NCBI GenBank assembly: GCA_009363875.1
Contig: CM018689.1
Span: 57,413,741-57,477,740, forward strand
Reading direction: 5' to 3'
DNA from: Mikania micrantha
Taxonomy: Eukaryota > Streptophyta > Magnoliopsida > Asterales > Asteraceae
DNA: 64,000 nt
The position numbers and the translations under genes were made by a program. Each line of letters starts with the position of its first letter. The first letter of the stretch is position 1. Below the pieces are notes generated by a model. It was not told the origin of the DNA. It worked only from the letters and a program-made list of their open reading frames with translations, and searched no databases. Positions 25,237 to 36,826 of this stretch are shown here, piece by piece.

Positions 25237-25387
25237 CATGGTTGTACAAGTCGGTAGGCGTTAGTCGGGCGGTGAGGGACCGCCTAGGATTAATCGGCAC
25301 TAGGCGGATTGGAATTTTTATATGTAATCGGAATTAAACGGGTGCCTAGCGCCTAGGCAGCCGCGTAGACCGATTTTCACAACCGTG
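25237..25387. mobile_element. CCTAGGCGG-type hAT MITE, 151 bp, TSD ATTATTAC
   Basis: Perfect duplications ATTATTAC at 25229-25236 and 25388-25395. Ends are CATGGTTGTACAAGTCGG and, read inward from the right, CACGGTTGTGAAAATCGG. The interior is rich in CCTAGGCGG words. The 471-bp element at 44964-45434 belongs to the same family. Confidence 0.85.
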
Positions 25388-25447
25388 ATTATTACTGTTC
25401 ACTCGCAATAATGTTTGTTTCTTAACTATATATATAGTAATTTGGTG

Positions 25448-25731
25448 TAAAGGTGCACAAATCGGGTTTTTTTAACGGGTTCCGATTCCGGAACCGGTTC
25501 CGGTTCCAATCGATTCTAGTTCCGGTCAACAAAGTCAATACCCGGTTCCGGTTCGGGTTTGGCCGGGTACAGATAGAACCAGTTCCAGTTTTCCTGATTC
25601 CAGTTCCGATTTCGGTTTTAATTTGTCTAAAAACCGGACCCGTTTGTACCCATAGGTTCCGGTATGACCGGTTCCGGTTCCGGCTCGGTTGCCGGTTCCG
25701 GTTTTGGGTTCGGTTTTTTTGCCCACCTCTA
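25448..25731. mobile_element. GGTTCC-rich hAT-type MITE, 284 bp, TSD ATTTGGTG
   Basis: Perfect duplications ATTTGGTG at 25440-25447 and 25732-25739. Ends are TAAAGGTGCACAAA and, read inward, TAGAGGTGGGCAAA. The interior consists of GGTTCCGGTT repeats, like the composite at 8731-9212. Open frames on both strands are repeat-derived. Confidence 0.85.
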
Positions 25732-25847
25732 ATTTGGTGAACTTTAACTGGACTGGAAGGTTTATGGGCTGAAGGTGCAGACTGAAAGGTTTGTGGGCTG
25801 AAGGGACGGGCAGTATATGGGCTGCGCGCACAACTTTATCATATATA

Positions 25848-26558
25848 TACATTTAGAAACTTAATAAACACTAATGATAATTTAATAATAATAATAATAA
25901 TAATATATTATTATTATAATAGGATACATACATTCAGAAACTTAATAAGAAGTAATACTAATTTAATAATAATAATAATAATAATAATTTAATATTAACA
26001 ATATTAAAATATATTATATTATACCTATATACAATTTGAAGCTTTATGAACAGTAATATTAATTTAATAATAATAATATTATTATAAAATTATAATTATA
26101 ATTATAATATAATATTAATATAAAATAATTTGAAGATTTATGAACAGCAATAGTAATTTAATAATAATAATATTATTATAAAATTATAATATAATATTAA
26201 TATAAAATAGTAATAATATATTAATAATAACAATAATATAATATTAATATAATAAAAACATTATAATAATAATATTATTATAATATGAAAATATATTATT
26301 ATTAATAATATAATATTAATAATAATATAATATAATAATATTAAGATATATTATTATTATAATAAAAATATAATTAAATTGTAATTATAATATAATATAA
26401 ATATAAAGTTATTCTTATTTTATAATATTAATAATAATATTATAACACCGTAATATTAAAATATATTATTATTATTATATAAAAGAATACTATAATAATA
26501 ACATTATTATTAAAATATAATATAATAATAATAATAATATTAATAATAATATACTAAA

Positions 26559-26595
<37 letters not shown>

Positions 26596-27480
26596 TACAA
26601 TAATATTATTATAATAACATTATTATATTCTAATTTGTATTCGTTTACGTTTAGGTTCGTAGTTCTTAAAGATTTATGACTAATGTATTTTATTTACCGT
26701 GACATTATTTTTTACGTTGTGAGTCTAATAATATTATAATCGCACTTATGCTTCGTTTCATGTTACTTGATTTTTTTTACATATTGTGTAATGTAAGTTT
26801 TAGACAATTTTTATTTTTTACTATTATTTTAAAAAAAGTTTTGTGTTAAAATTTTCCAACACGATGGCATGTTTATGTTATCTGAGTTTTGATTTTTGAA
26901 ACAATATTTTTATCGTGTTAAATAAAGGGTCCCGCCGCAACGCACGGACAGGCAACCCTAGTTATTATCATAATAGAAACTTAATGAACAGTAATACCAA
27001 TTTAATAACAATAATAATATAATATTAATAATATTAAAATATATTATTATAATAATAATAATATAATAATAATAATATTATAATAATATATAATTAATAA
27101 TATTATAATATATTACAATAATAATAATAGAAATATTAAAATTATTATTATAATTTAATATTAATATAAAATTAATATTAAAATATATCATTAATAATAA
27201 TATTATAATAATAATAATATATTAAAATATTAATTTAATAATAATAATAAAAATATTAAAATTATTATGATAATAAAATATTAATATAAAATTATTATTA
27301 TAATATAATATTAATAATAATATTATAATAATATATTATTAATAATATTAAAATATATTATAATAATAATAATAATAATAAAAATATTAAAATTATTATT
27401 ATAATATGAAATTAATATTAAAATATTTTATTAATAATAATATTATAATAATAATAATATTATATATAACCTTTAATGTT
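25848..27480. repeat. Almost pure A/T repeat block (AAT/ATT)
   Basis: About 1.6 kb made largely of TAATAA-type triplet runs, interrupted by a normal-composition stretch at 26630-26960. Recurring leaders of the form AGAAACTTAATRAACAGTAA near 25850, 25931, 26036, 26130 and 26973 mark degenerate units that each carry an (AAT)n tail. Non-coding. It probably lies inside Helitron-like elements, given the termini at 26961 and 27646. Confidence 0.75.
26929..26961 (+). mobile_element. Helitron-like 3' terminus
   Basis: CCCGCCGCAACGCACGG is followed by ACAGGCAACCCTAG and then T. Hairpin imperfect. The body would extend leftward. Confidence 0.45.
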
Positions 27481-27620
27481 AGATTTTACAACTATATACG
27501 ATGTTTATTTGTTTTGGCATGACAAACATGTTTACGAACCGTTGTTACGTGTTTTTATATCTTCATTTTGATATACGAGACCGTAGTTTGTTTTGATTTT
27601 CGAAATCGTATCGGAATTTC

Positions 27621-27646
27621 CACCGCAACGCGCGGTGAACCCCTAG
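27621..27646 (+). mobile_element. Helitron-like 3' terminus
   Basis: CACCGC AACGC GCGGTG forms a 6-bp stem, then AACCC and CTAG before T. This fits the usual plant Helitron 3' structure. The body would lie to the left and include the A/T block. Confidence 0.5.
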
Positions 27647-28633
27647 TTTGATACATATGTAACATATATATGCTGGTAGAAGTTCAAGAGAGATTTTTTT
27701 GTCTTGATTCCATAGTTTTCTTTTCACTTTCATGCTCTTTATTCCAGAGATTTGGTTTTAGGGTTTGTCCTATATTGATTTTCTTTGTTAAGATCTTTGT
27801 TTGTTCGACATCTAGTAGATGCAACTAATGTTACGATAGTGTGCATCTTTGGTTCAGTATTTGAGGCATTTATTTGACTGTTCATTAGTTTGGTTAATGA
27901 CTTGTCTGGTGTGTTCGGTGCGGTTTAATCAGTTTTCTAAAAATTTTTCCCTAACCGTAAAATGAACCAAACCGAACTCGGAAAGTGGGTATCCAAACCG
28001 AATTTGGTTTGGCTTTGGTTAAAACCGAACAAACCAAATTGAACTGAACAAACCATTAACAACCAAATAAACTTTTTAAAACCGAATATACCAATTCAAA
28101 TAAGCTGAATTCAACCAAATAAACCGAATTAAAAAATTTTGGAACCGATAATAAAACTGAAAACCGAATTCATAATTCAGTTTATTTTTACATAGTTATG
28201 GATATGGTTCGACTTTCGGTTTTAAATGGGTTTTTTTTTAAACACCTCTAACTAGAATGCATTCAAATGAAAATATTTATAACCAGATGATTTTATGGTC
28301 ATAAAATTAACTTTCTTTCACTTCAAATAAGAAATAAAAAAAAATTGTATTTAAAAATGTTTCTTTTAGTGTTAACTAATATTTATTTTTGATTAAAATT
28401 CTTTTCTAAAGGTTCTTATGTTAATATTAGTATGTTTGTAAATCGTTATAAAAAAAGTTGAATGTTTTGCTAAAAGGAAGTTCATGTTAATACGAATAGA
28501 GAAAAATAAAACTAGACACTGTCAATGAGTCATCAATTATTTGGAGCTTGGACCATTCATGTTGGAATATATGTGGGCTTAAGTATAGTGGGCTTAGTTT
28601 GAACCACAAAAAAAAATAATATATATATATATA
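27647..28633. other. Non-coding spacer with AACCGAA-rich repeat
   Basis: 27915-28250 is a degenerate AACCGAAC/GGTTTGG repeat ending AAACACCTCTA, resembling the GGTTCC hAT-type elements but without a clear left end or TSD. The rest is AT-rich. A (TA)n tract at 28618-28633 is the target of the MULE. Confidence 0.45.
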
Positions 28634-28675
28634 GGGAGGGGTTCGAATGTTAACCCTCCCTTATATCGTTAACCG
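28634..28675 (+). repeat. MULE left terminal inverted repeat
   Basis: It matches the right end at about 81 percent over 42 bases. The strongest block is TGTTAACCCT followed by CCTTATA and CGTTAACCG. The transposase start codon lies about 380 bases farther in, so the promoter must be in or near this end. Confidence 0.8.
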
Positions 28676-29057
28676 CTTAACCCTCACGAACCAATAAGAG
28701 GATGCCACGTGTACTATATGAATTCTACTAGCCAAGGGTATATTAGTCTTTTTGTTGATTACTTTTTTAATCATACAAGGTGACAATATCTCATCTATAT
28801 ACGATTAAAATTGCAGAGAAAGTACACCACCATGCTTCCAATTTCAGTCAACCATACTCTATTTTGTTGAATTCAGTTTTTTTAATCATTCTAAGATTTC
28901 CTCACCCATGCTTTTTTGTAGATACATGCTTCTACCGTCGCCTACTCGCCTTCATATATCCACCTAAGTTTATTTCTGCATCTTTCAAACATCTGAGATC
29001 CTTATAATACTTTGAAGTTTCTTTCACTTTTTTTATAATCTTGCTTGAACATTAAAC

Positions 29058-32000
29058 ATGGGTGGAGGTGATAAGCCGTTGAGAATCTCTGACCGCTGTT
29101 TGGAGGAGACTGAAGATTTTTTATCCCCTGTTCTTCGTGAACCAGCCCCAGATCCTCTAAATGTTGAGATTTTTGACATACTTACTGGTGATTCTCCTTT
29201 GCGTTATATTGGTATCGAGAAGGAAGGTATGTTACGTGATTTAAATGATGTTAGCATTTGTTGGGTTCATTTTGTTTATGTTAGGTGATTAAAACGAGGT
29301 TAGTCATTAGTTTGTTAAAATTATTTCACCTGGTTCAGTATTCCACTTCTTTAAATGATGTTACTTTAATTTTGTTTCCCGTGTTTGTGTTTCGTGGTTT
29401 TAAATTAGATGTGTTAATTTTTTGGGGTAATTTTGTTTTAACTGGATCAATAGTCTACTGGTTTAAAAATGATTTTAGTTTTAATTCATTTTTCTCTGGT
29501 TTCACGTTGTCTACTTGTTTAAATAGGATGTATTTATTTTTTTGTTTTAATTTTGTTTCCCCTGGTTCACTAGTCTACTGGGTTTAGATGAACTTAGTCA
29601 TTTGTTTATATTTTTTTTTCACTGGTTCATGATCTTAGTATTTTATATATTTTTTCTCTGGTTCATGATCTAGTGGTTAAAATTAGATGTATTAATTTGT
29701 TGGTTTATTTTGTTTTTCCTTGTTTACTAGTATAGTGCTTTAAATGATATTAGTATTAAACCAGTTTCAGCTGGTTCACTTTGTCTGCTTGTTAAAATGA
29801 GATGTATTTAATTGGTGCTTTAATTTTGATTCCCCTATTTCACTAGTCTATTGGTTTAGATGATGCTAGTTATTTGTTTTTTTTTTTAATTTTGTTTTCA
29901 TTGGTTCATGATCTTAGTTTTTATTTTTTTCCCCTGCTTCACTTGTTTAGTGGTTAAAAAGAGATGTATTAACTTGTTGGTTTATTTTTGTTTCCTATTG
30001 TTTACTAGTGTACTGCTTTAAATGAGATGTATTAATTTGTTAGTTTAATTTTTGATGTCCCTTGTTCAACAGTCTACTGTTTTGTTGTTTATTTAGGTTG
30101 TCATAGTAGCTTGGTATATCAAACCCCTAATGGTAGTCGCTACTGGTGTCCTGATGTTAGTTCTCAATTCAAGCCTGTGGTTGGAAAGATATTTTTATCC
30201 TGGGATGAAGTTTACAAGATGTATGAAACATATGCGGAGTTGTCTGGTTTTGGCATTCGTGTTGGTGGGTATAAGAAGTGGAAAGGAGCAATAACACATA
30301 GAGTTCTGATATGTAACAAAGCAGGTAAACCTAGGGGCAAAGTTGTTGATTCAGTCAATCTAGGAGCGATGTCGGGTGCCCGTGCTACTTGCTTCAAAGT
30401 TACGGGTTGCAAGGCACTTATTAGATTGAGAGCCATCAAAGGCACTTCTAATTATGTGTTATATGAATTTTCAGAAAATCACAATCATGAATTAATTTCT
30501 TCTGAAAACATGGATCTAACCCGTAAAGGAAAGCATCTTAACTTTGAAGATGTGCACTTTATTCATGCTATGAGTCTAAATAGGGTAGGTGCTACTGTAG
30601 CACATCGGTTACAGACATCCTTGAAAGGTGGTCACCACAACATGCGTGGCACCAGGAATTCTTACAAGAATGTCAGCCGTGATATTAGAATGTTCATTGG
30701 AGAGCGTGATGTGCAGTTGGTATTGAAGAAGCTTGAGGATCGTGCAAAAAACCTTCACAATTTTTCATTTGAAGTATATCATACTGAAGGTGTTTTGCAG
30801 GCCATTTTTTGGGCTGATGATGTTTCCAAACTCAGTTACCAGTTGTTTGGCGATGTTATAGCATTTGATGCAACGTATTCCACAAACAAGTAAGCTTCTA
30901 TCGTATGTTATGCAAATTTTTTTTATTTGCCATCCGAATGTACTCTAATTTCAAATTTTGAAACTTTACTAGGTATAACATGATATTTGTCCCCTTTACG
31001 GGTGTTGATCACCATAAAAAATGCGTCACCTTTGGGGCTGGTCTTATCCACAATGAGACTGTGGAATCCTATTGTTGGCTTCTTGAAGCTTTTTTGAAGA
31101 TTCATGTTAAACATCCTCGATTAGTTTTGACAGATCAAGACCCTGCTATGAGGATTGCAGTGCCAAATGTTTTTTCCAAATCTGTGCATCGTCTTTGCAT
31201 GTGGCATATCATGAAAAAACTACCATCTAAGGTGTGTATATTTTGTTTTGGTAGTTAGATAAGCTTTTTACAGGTTGTGTTATTGAATTATTATTTAATT
31301 TTGACATGTAGTTTGTCTGACATTTTTAATTTACCTGCACTTACATTATGTAACCAGATTGAATAATTTACAGTTTTCATGAATATTGTAGTATTCAAAC
31401 AGTTTTGGTATAGATAATTTCTAGATGTGTAAAAAATTAGTATTAATTTACAGATGTTTAAACTGTTAATGTTAGTTTTCATGTAATGTAAGTAAGGTGT
31501 GTATATTTTGTTTTATTGTTACATCAAATTACATTTATACAAGTGTAGTTTTGTGTTATGGATTGATCATTTGTCCTTACATTTATTATTGTATGATAAT
31601 TATAAGTAATACAGTACACATTTACACCCACTTACATTTTTCTAATAAGAATGAAGAATTTTTGATTATACATGAATATTGTATTACTGACTTACATCAA
31701 CAAACAGTGTAGGTATACTTAAAATTGTAATAATGCGGTATTAATTTTGAGATGTTTAAACTGATAATGGTAGTTTCATGTCAAACTAAGTACGACATCA
31801 AATTACATTTATACAATTGTAGTTTTGTGTTATGGATTGATCATTTGTCCTTACATTTAATATTATATGATAATTATAAGTAATACAGTACACATTTACA
31901 TCCACTTACATTATTCTATTAAGAGTGAACATTTTTTTATTCTACATGAGTATTGTATTATTGACTTACATCAACTAACAATGTAGGTATACTTAAAATT

Positions 32001-33562
32001 GTAATAATGTAGTATTGATTTTGAGATGTGTATATTTTGTTTTTTTGTTACATCAACTTACATTTTTTTATGTGTAGTTTTGTGTTATAGATCGATCATT
32101 TGTTCTGATTTTTAGTATTGTATGATAATTATAATTATTAAAGTAGAAACTTACATTTACTTACATTATACAATAACAGGTAGGTATACTTACATGAATA
32201 ATGTAGTGTTGAGTTACATCAACAAAATAGTGTAGCTATACTTAATTGTAAAATGTATAATAATGTAGCCTAAAATTACACTGTTTTGTACAGGTGTCTT
32301 GGGATTTGATTCATAATTCAAACATACGGTCCAGGTTGCATAAGTTAGTTTGGAATGTTTACATCACTCCTGCCACTTTTGAAGAAAAATGGCATAATCT
32401 CATGGCTGAATTTGAACTAAATGACAACATTTGGTTAAATGAAATGTTTTCAATTCGTGAACTTTGGGTGCCTAGTTATTTCCGTGATATTCCGATGTGT
32501 TGTCTAATGAAAACTACGTCTCGTTGTGAGAGTTCTAATTCGATGTTTAAGGTTACATCTGGTAGTACCAACACACTAGTTCAGTTTATGATGTGTTTTG
32601 ACACCGCTATAGACAATCAAAGGTACAATCAAAGGATTGTAGAATTCAAATCAAAGACAACCACCTGTTTGTTCAAAACAGGGTTAGAATTGGAGGTTCA
32701 TGCTGCTAACATTTACAGCCAGACCATTTTTAAAGATGTTCAAAAAGAAATTTATAAGGGCATGATGAATTGTTTCATCAATAATGTTGATGTTGTTGAC
32801 AATTACAAAGTGTACACAATTTCTCACATGGACAACCGATGTGACTTTGTCAACCAGTTTAAGGTAATAAATTATGATGTTTTCATTTCCTCAAGTCTAG
32901 TATACTTTTAATAAATATTTATGTTAACCAATTTTATTTTTTGATTGCAGGTTTCTGTTCATATGCTGGAGAACTCTTATGAATGCTCATGCATGGGATT
33001 TACTCGTGTTGGTTATCTCTGTCGTCATATTTTTGGTGTATTTAGACTGCACCAAATTAAAAACATTCCTGATCGTTACATTTCCAACCGTTGGAGAAAA
33101 GGTACTCTCCCCAGTCGTGTTTATGGCATCTCCCAGAGGCTAAGCGTCGATAACACCGAAGTTGCGGTCTTGAGGAATGAACTTACAGATTGTGTTAATG
33201 CATGTGTCGATCAATTGGCGTTTAATGTGGACGGTCTTTCATCTTTTAACGAAAAGATGAAGGAACTTAAGAAGGAATTAGTTGACAAATTACCAAGTTC
33301 TTCAGGTTCACACAAGAAGCAATGCGTTATTGAACATTTGGTTGGTCAACATGATCAAGAGAGTATTGAGTTGTTGCCCCCTCATGGCATTCGTAACAAG
33401 GGTTGTGGTACCAATAGACGTTTAGTTGGACCCGGAGAAAAGGCTATTGAGAATTCCAAAAAGACACCGAGGATGTGTCGTTCATGCAATCAGTTAACCT
33501 TCCATGATTCTCGCAATTGCAAAAACAAGGCTAATGGTGGGGAATCAACATCTCAAAAGTAG
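29058..33562 (+). CDS. FAR1-type MULE transposase, five exons, 800 aa
   Basis: Exons 29058-29226, 30097-30889, 30973-31231, 32294-32863 and 32951-33562 join in frame with GT/AG borders. After a novel 60-residue leader comes a FAR1-type zinc-finger DNA-binding region (about 86-190, Cys129, Cys161, His185, His187). The MULE catalytic domain follows: Asp314 in AFDATYSTNK, Asp375 in LVLTDQDPAM, a Cys396-x2-His399 motif and Glu486 in TSRCESSNS. A SWIM zinc finger (Cys609, Cys611, Cys621, His623) and a C-terminal CX2CX5HX4C knuckle complete it. All expected catalytic residues are present and there is no stop or frameshift. It should bind the element ends and catalyse transposition in the nucleus. 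A host FAR1-related factor is less likely because the gene sits inside matching terminal repeats. The start is the first ATG in frame. Confidence 0.85.
29227..30096 (+). repeat. Intron 1 of transposase, degenerate tandem repeat
   Basis: The 870-bp intron is built from roughly a dozen diverged copies of text like TTTAATTTTGTTTCCCCTGG and GTTCACTAGTCTACTGGTTT. Open frames over 29285-29587 are products of this. Donor GAAG|GTATGT and acceptor TTTATTTAG are good. Confidence 0.6.
31497..32200 (+). repeat. Intron 3 triplicated segment, ~270 bp period
   Basis: TTACATCAAATTACATTTAT or its variant begins near 31519, 31792 and 32047. Each copy continues into GTAGTTTTGTGTTATGGATT, GATCATTTGTCC and TGTATGATAATTATAA. 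The three copies make up most of the 1062-bp intron between exons 3 and 4. Confidence 0.75.
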
Positions 33563-34590
33563 GCCAAGATGTCTCGTATTTTTGGTTTGTCATGAAACTA
33601 TTTTTGGGGACTAAAAATTTTGGTAATATTTTAAAATTAAAATATTTCGTAATATTTTAAACTAAAATATTACATAATATTTTAATCTAAAAAATATTAC
33701 ATTATTTTATAAGTTTAATAGTTTTTTAAAATGGGATCTTTTTGGTTGTGCAGTTTTTAAAATGAAATATCACGTAACCGCTTAAGCTTAAAATATTTCG
33801 TAATATTTTAAATTAAGATGTCACGGTTGTGCAGTTTTTTGATGTTAATGTAGGTTACTAGTCATGTGGGTTGTACAATGTAACGCTATATGCGTTTTAT
33901 GTTTCATGGGCAAATATTAATGTAAGTTATTGTAATTTTAGATTGAAAAATATTTATGTTATTTTATGTGATAGCATTAATGTAATATAGTATTAGACTA
34001 AATTACCTCCAATGATTAATTACTACTAACGTAGAAAGAAGTTACATTTACTTACACTGTAATATATTTTTTGCTAGCTGACAGTTTTCGAAATTTATTA
34101 GTTACTTACATCAAATTACAAAAATGTGTTAAACGCTTTAAAATGACAAAATTTATAAAATAATAATTTTATAATATATAGTTAATTGTAAGACTAAAAA
34201 AAGATTTTAAAAGCTGTACATAAATTTTTTTGATGATAATAATGACAATTGTTATAAATGTAATAATTTTTAAGAAGATGTAGTAGTAAGTTACATTAAC
34301 TTAATCTAAATAAGAAAAATAATTTAAAGTTTAAATAATATTAATAATGAGTTCGAAACCTGGTACTCTATGTATCACTGTTTATTTCTTAAGTTAACAA
34401 GTAAGTTCCCTGTTCAAAATAATCGAATTTTTTTTGTTTGATTGGTTGGATGATGAGCTATGGCATTTGTTTCTACTCCTTCTTTTGCTGATTGTGCGAT
34501 TGGGTAACTCAAGATTTCAAGTCTCATGTAAAACTGTTGTTCCAAAATATCGCACACCAACTGTTCGATGAAATGCCCCATTGAGATTTT
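33563..34590. other. MULE interior between convergent genes, left part
   Basis: AT-rich, no gene. Holds AAAATATTACGTAATATTTT-type words (33610-33820) and many TTACAT and ACTTACA words. The 3' end of the transposase transcript should fall here, but no single polyadenylation signal stands out. Confidence 0.45.
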
Positions 34591-34945
34591 ACTCTTCAGC
34601 AGTTAGGATTGTCAAACATCAGCAGTTGGATGAATTTGTTGTTCATCAGCTGTTGGGCTTGTCAAGCATCAGCAGTTGATGTTGTTTGATAATCAGCAGT
34701 TTTAAACATCAGTAGTTTGAATCCTTATTCTTCAGCAGTTATAAGATGTTTGTTCATCAGCACTTGAAGGTTCTTTACATCAGCAGTTGTAATTCTGTGG
34801 TATTCAGCACTTGTAAACTTCATCATCAGCTGTTGTCCATGCTTATTCATCAGCAGTTGTGACTAGGAACTTGTTATAAATCAGCAGTTGAAGATATGTT
34901 TTATATCAGCAGCTTGGTTATTACTGTCTATCAGCTGATTGGAAG
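34591..34945. repeat. ATCAGCAGTTG motif array
   Basis: About 15 copies of TCAGCAGTTG or close variants (TCAGCTGTTG, TCAGCACTTG) spaced 20-35 bases apart, with unrelated sequence between. Not in a constant frame, so not a protein repeat. Could be a binding-site array for an element-encoded protein. Confidence 0.8.
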
Positions 34946-35001
34946 TTCTCATATGTGACTTTTAACAATGTAAACATCTGGTGAGCTTGGTGTGTTTGCA
35001 G

Positions 35002-35028
35002 CCTCCATGGAAACGTCATCCATGGAGG
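35002..35028. repeat. Perfect 10-bp stem hairpin
   Basis: CCTCCATGGA, a 7-base loop, then TCCATGGAGG. It lies just right of the motif array, between the two convergent genes. Confidence 0.75.
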
Positions 35029-36826
35029 TTGTATTTTGTTTAATGCAATCCATCTTTTCATCTATTTTTTTCTTTTTCTCTAATAAATTTCCCTTTGTTA
35101 TTGATTGTTCATACATCTCCTACTCTTTGATTGTTCATATCTAATTGATTTCATCAAACATGGTGTTCATGGATCTTACATCCCAGAATTCTAAATAAGA
35201 TAATTCCGGATTTTTGTAATAAAATTTTACACTTTATTAGTTTTTTGTAGGTTTGCAATTGATACTAATGAATGTATTACATCAACTTACACTAATAATA
35301 ATTTAATTGTAATTAGATTTTACACTTAATTTGTTTGATTCGCCAACATTATAAAATAACAATAATAACGTGTTCGCCACGTGTTACTCTCTCTTTCCCA
35401 TTTTTTTATAAAATTTTATTCCCTTTCATCCATTTTATTTTTATTTTTTATAAAAATAATCCCCAAAAGACTTAAAATAAATTTCCCCTAATTTTGTAAC
35501 AGATTTTACACTTACTTAGGTTTATAGGGCAGTTGTTCTTAAATCAATGTCTTACATCAAGTTACACTACTAATAATTACTTGTAATCATATTTTTCACT
35601 TTATTAGTGTTAGGTTACTTGTGAGATTCTTTTATTGTAAGTTTTTGTAATTTATTTTGTAATAAATTATAATTAGTTTTAGGTTACTTGACTCACCAAC
35701 ATTATAAAATAACAATAATAACGTGTTCGCCACGTGTTACTATCTCTTTCCTTTTTTTTTATAAAAGTTAATTCCCTTTTATTTTATAAAATTTAATTGT
35801 AAACAGATTTTACACTTAGTTTTCAAGGGCAATTATTCTTAAATCAATGTCTTACATCAAGTTACACTACTAATAATTACTTGTAATCAGATTTTACACT
35901 TTTATTTTTTAATTCACATAAAACTGTATATTATGCTACAATAGTTTTCTGAGAAAAAAATCATATCCTTACCCTACCATAACATGGACACTTTTTTTTT
36001 CTAATTAGATGTCAATTAGGTTGATATAAGTACAAGATGAAGTATCTTTCAATATTATTTTTCTTTATGTCGCCTATGTTCCAAAAAGTTACACCATCCT
36101 TCCACCTTAATTACATAAAAAAAATTATTCACTATTTATGCAAAAAATGTAAGTGGATGTAACTGTCTACTATAACACTTATAACTATTATAAAATACTA
36201 CAACACAGAAAGAATAATCCATCCATCACACGAAACTATACTTAAATAATTGTAAGTTGATGTAACAAAAATACACGCACTACTTACATAACATGAAACT
36301 GCCATTATCAGTTTAAACATCTCAAAATTAATACTACATGCATAACATGACACTTTTTTTTCTAATCAGATATCGGTACAAGAACTTGTACCTTTAAATA
36401 TTATTTTTGTATACCTAATGTCAAGTTCTTTATGTCAATGTCAGGCCACTTTTTCTAACTTTTGTTGTCTTTATGTGAAATGATAAGACAAGAATTATAT
36501 TATAAATATACTTTTTCACATATTACTTTCCCACTTTCCACAACCTAATCGTTCCTATAGCTATATTATTTTTCCAAGTTACTTTTTTTTTTCTTATTGA
36601 CTCCCTTTTTATCACTAGATGTCAAAATAAGTTAAACACACATAAAATAATTTCAATTTAACCACAAAGTATTCACCTGAAAACATAGAATACACTACAT
36701 ATATACGTAACATTAACATCTTCCAACACACACCTATGTTCCAAAAAGTTACACCATCCTACCACCCAAAGTCTACTAAAGAACAGTACAAATTTACCCA
36801 GCATTAACATGTGTTTTTGAATTGTT
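35029..36826. repeat. Dispersed TTACATCAAGTTACA repeats, non-coding
   Basis: Near-identical blocks AATCAATGTCTTACATCAAG then TTACACTACTAATAATTACT occur near 35542 and 35839, with a related copy at 40138. A second pair of repeats (CAACATTATAAAATAACAAT, then AACGTGTTCGCCACGTGTTA) lies near 35345 and 35697. ATGTTCCAAAAAGTTACACC is found at 36078 and 36736. No gene. Confidence 0.6.

Noticed and set aside
25453..25852. Arg/Phe-rich and Thr/Gly-rich open frames
   Set aside because: Same GGTTCC repeat effect within the 284-bp MITE.
28634..33562. Transposase as a host FAR1-related transcription factor
   Set aside because: Full DDE residues, flanking terminal repeats and an adjacent transposon-type Ulp1 gene fit a mobile MULE better. 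A domesticated origin cannot be fully excluded.
34591..34945. Spaced short-motif array as a CRISPR array
   Set aside because: Motif is about 10 bases, spacing varies and the context is a plant transposon. No Cas genes, so it is a motif array only.
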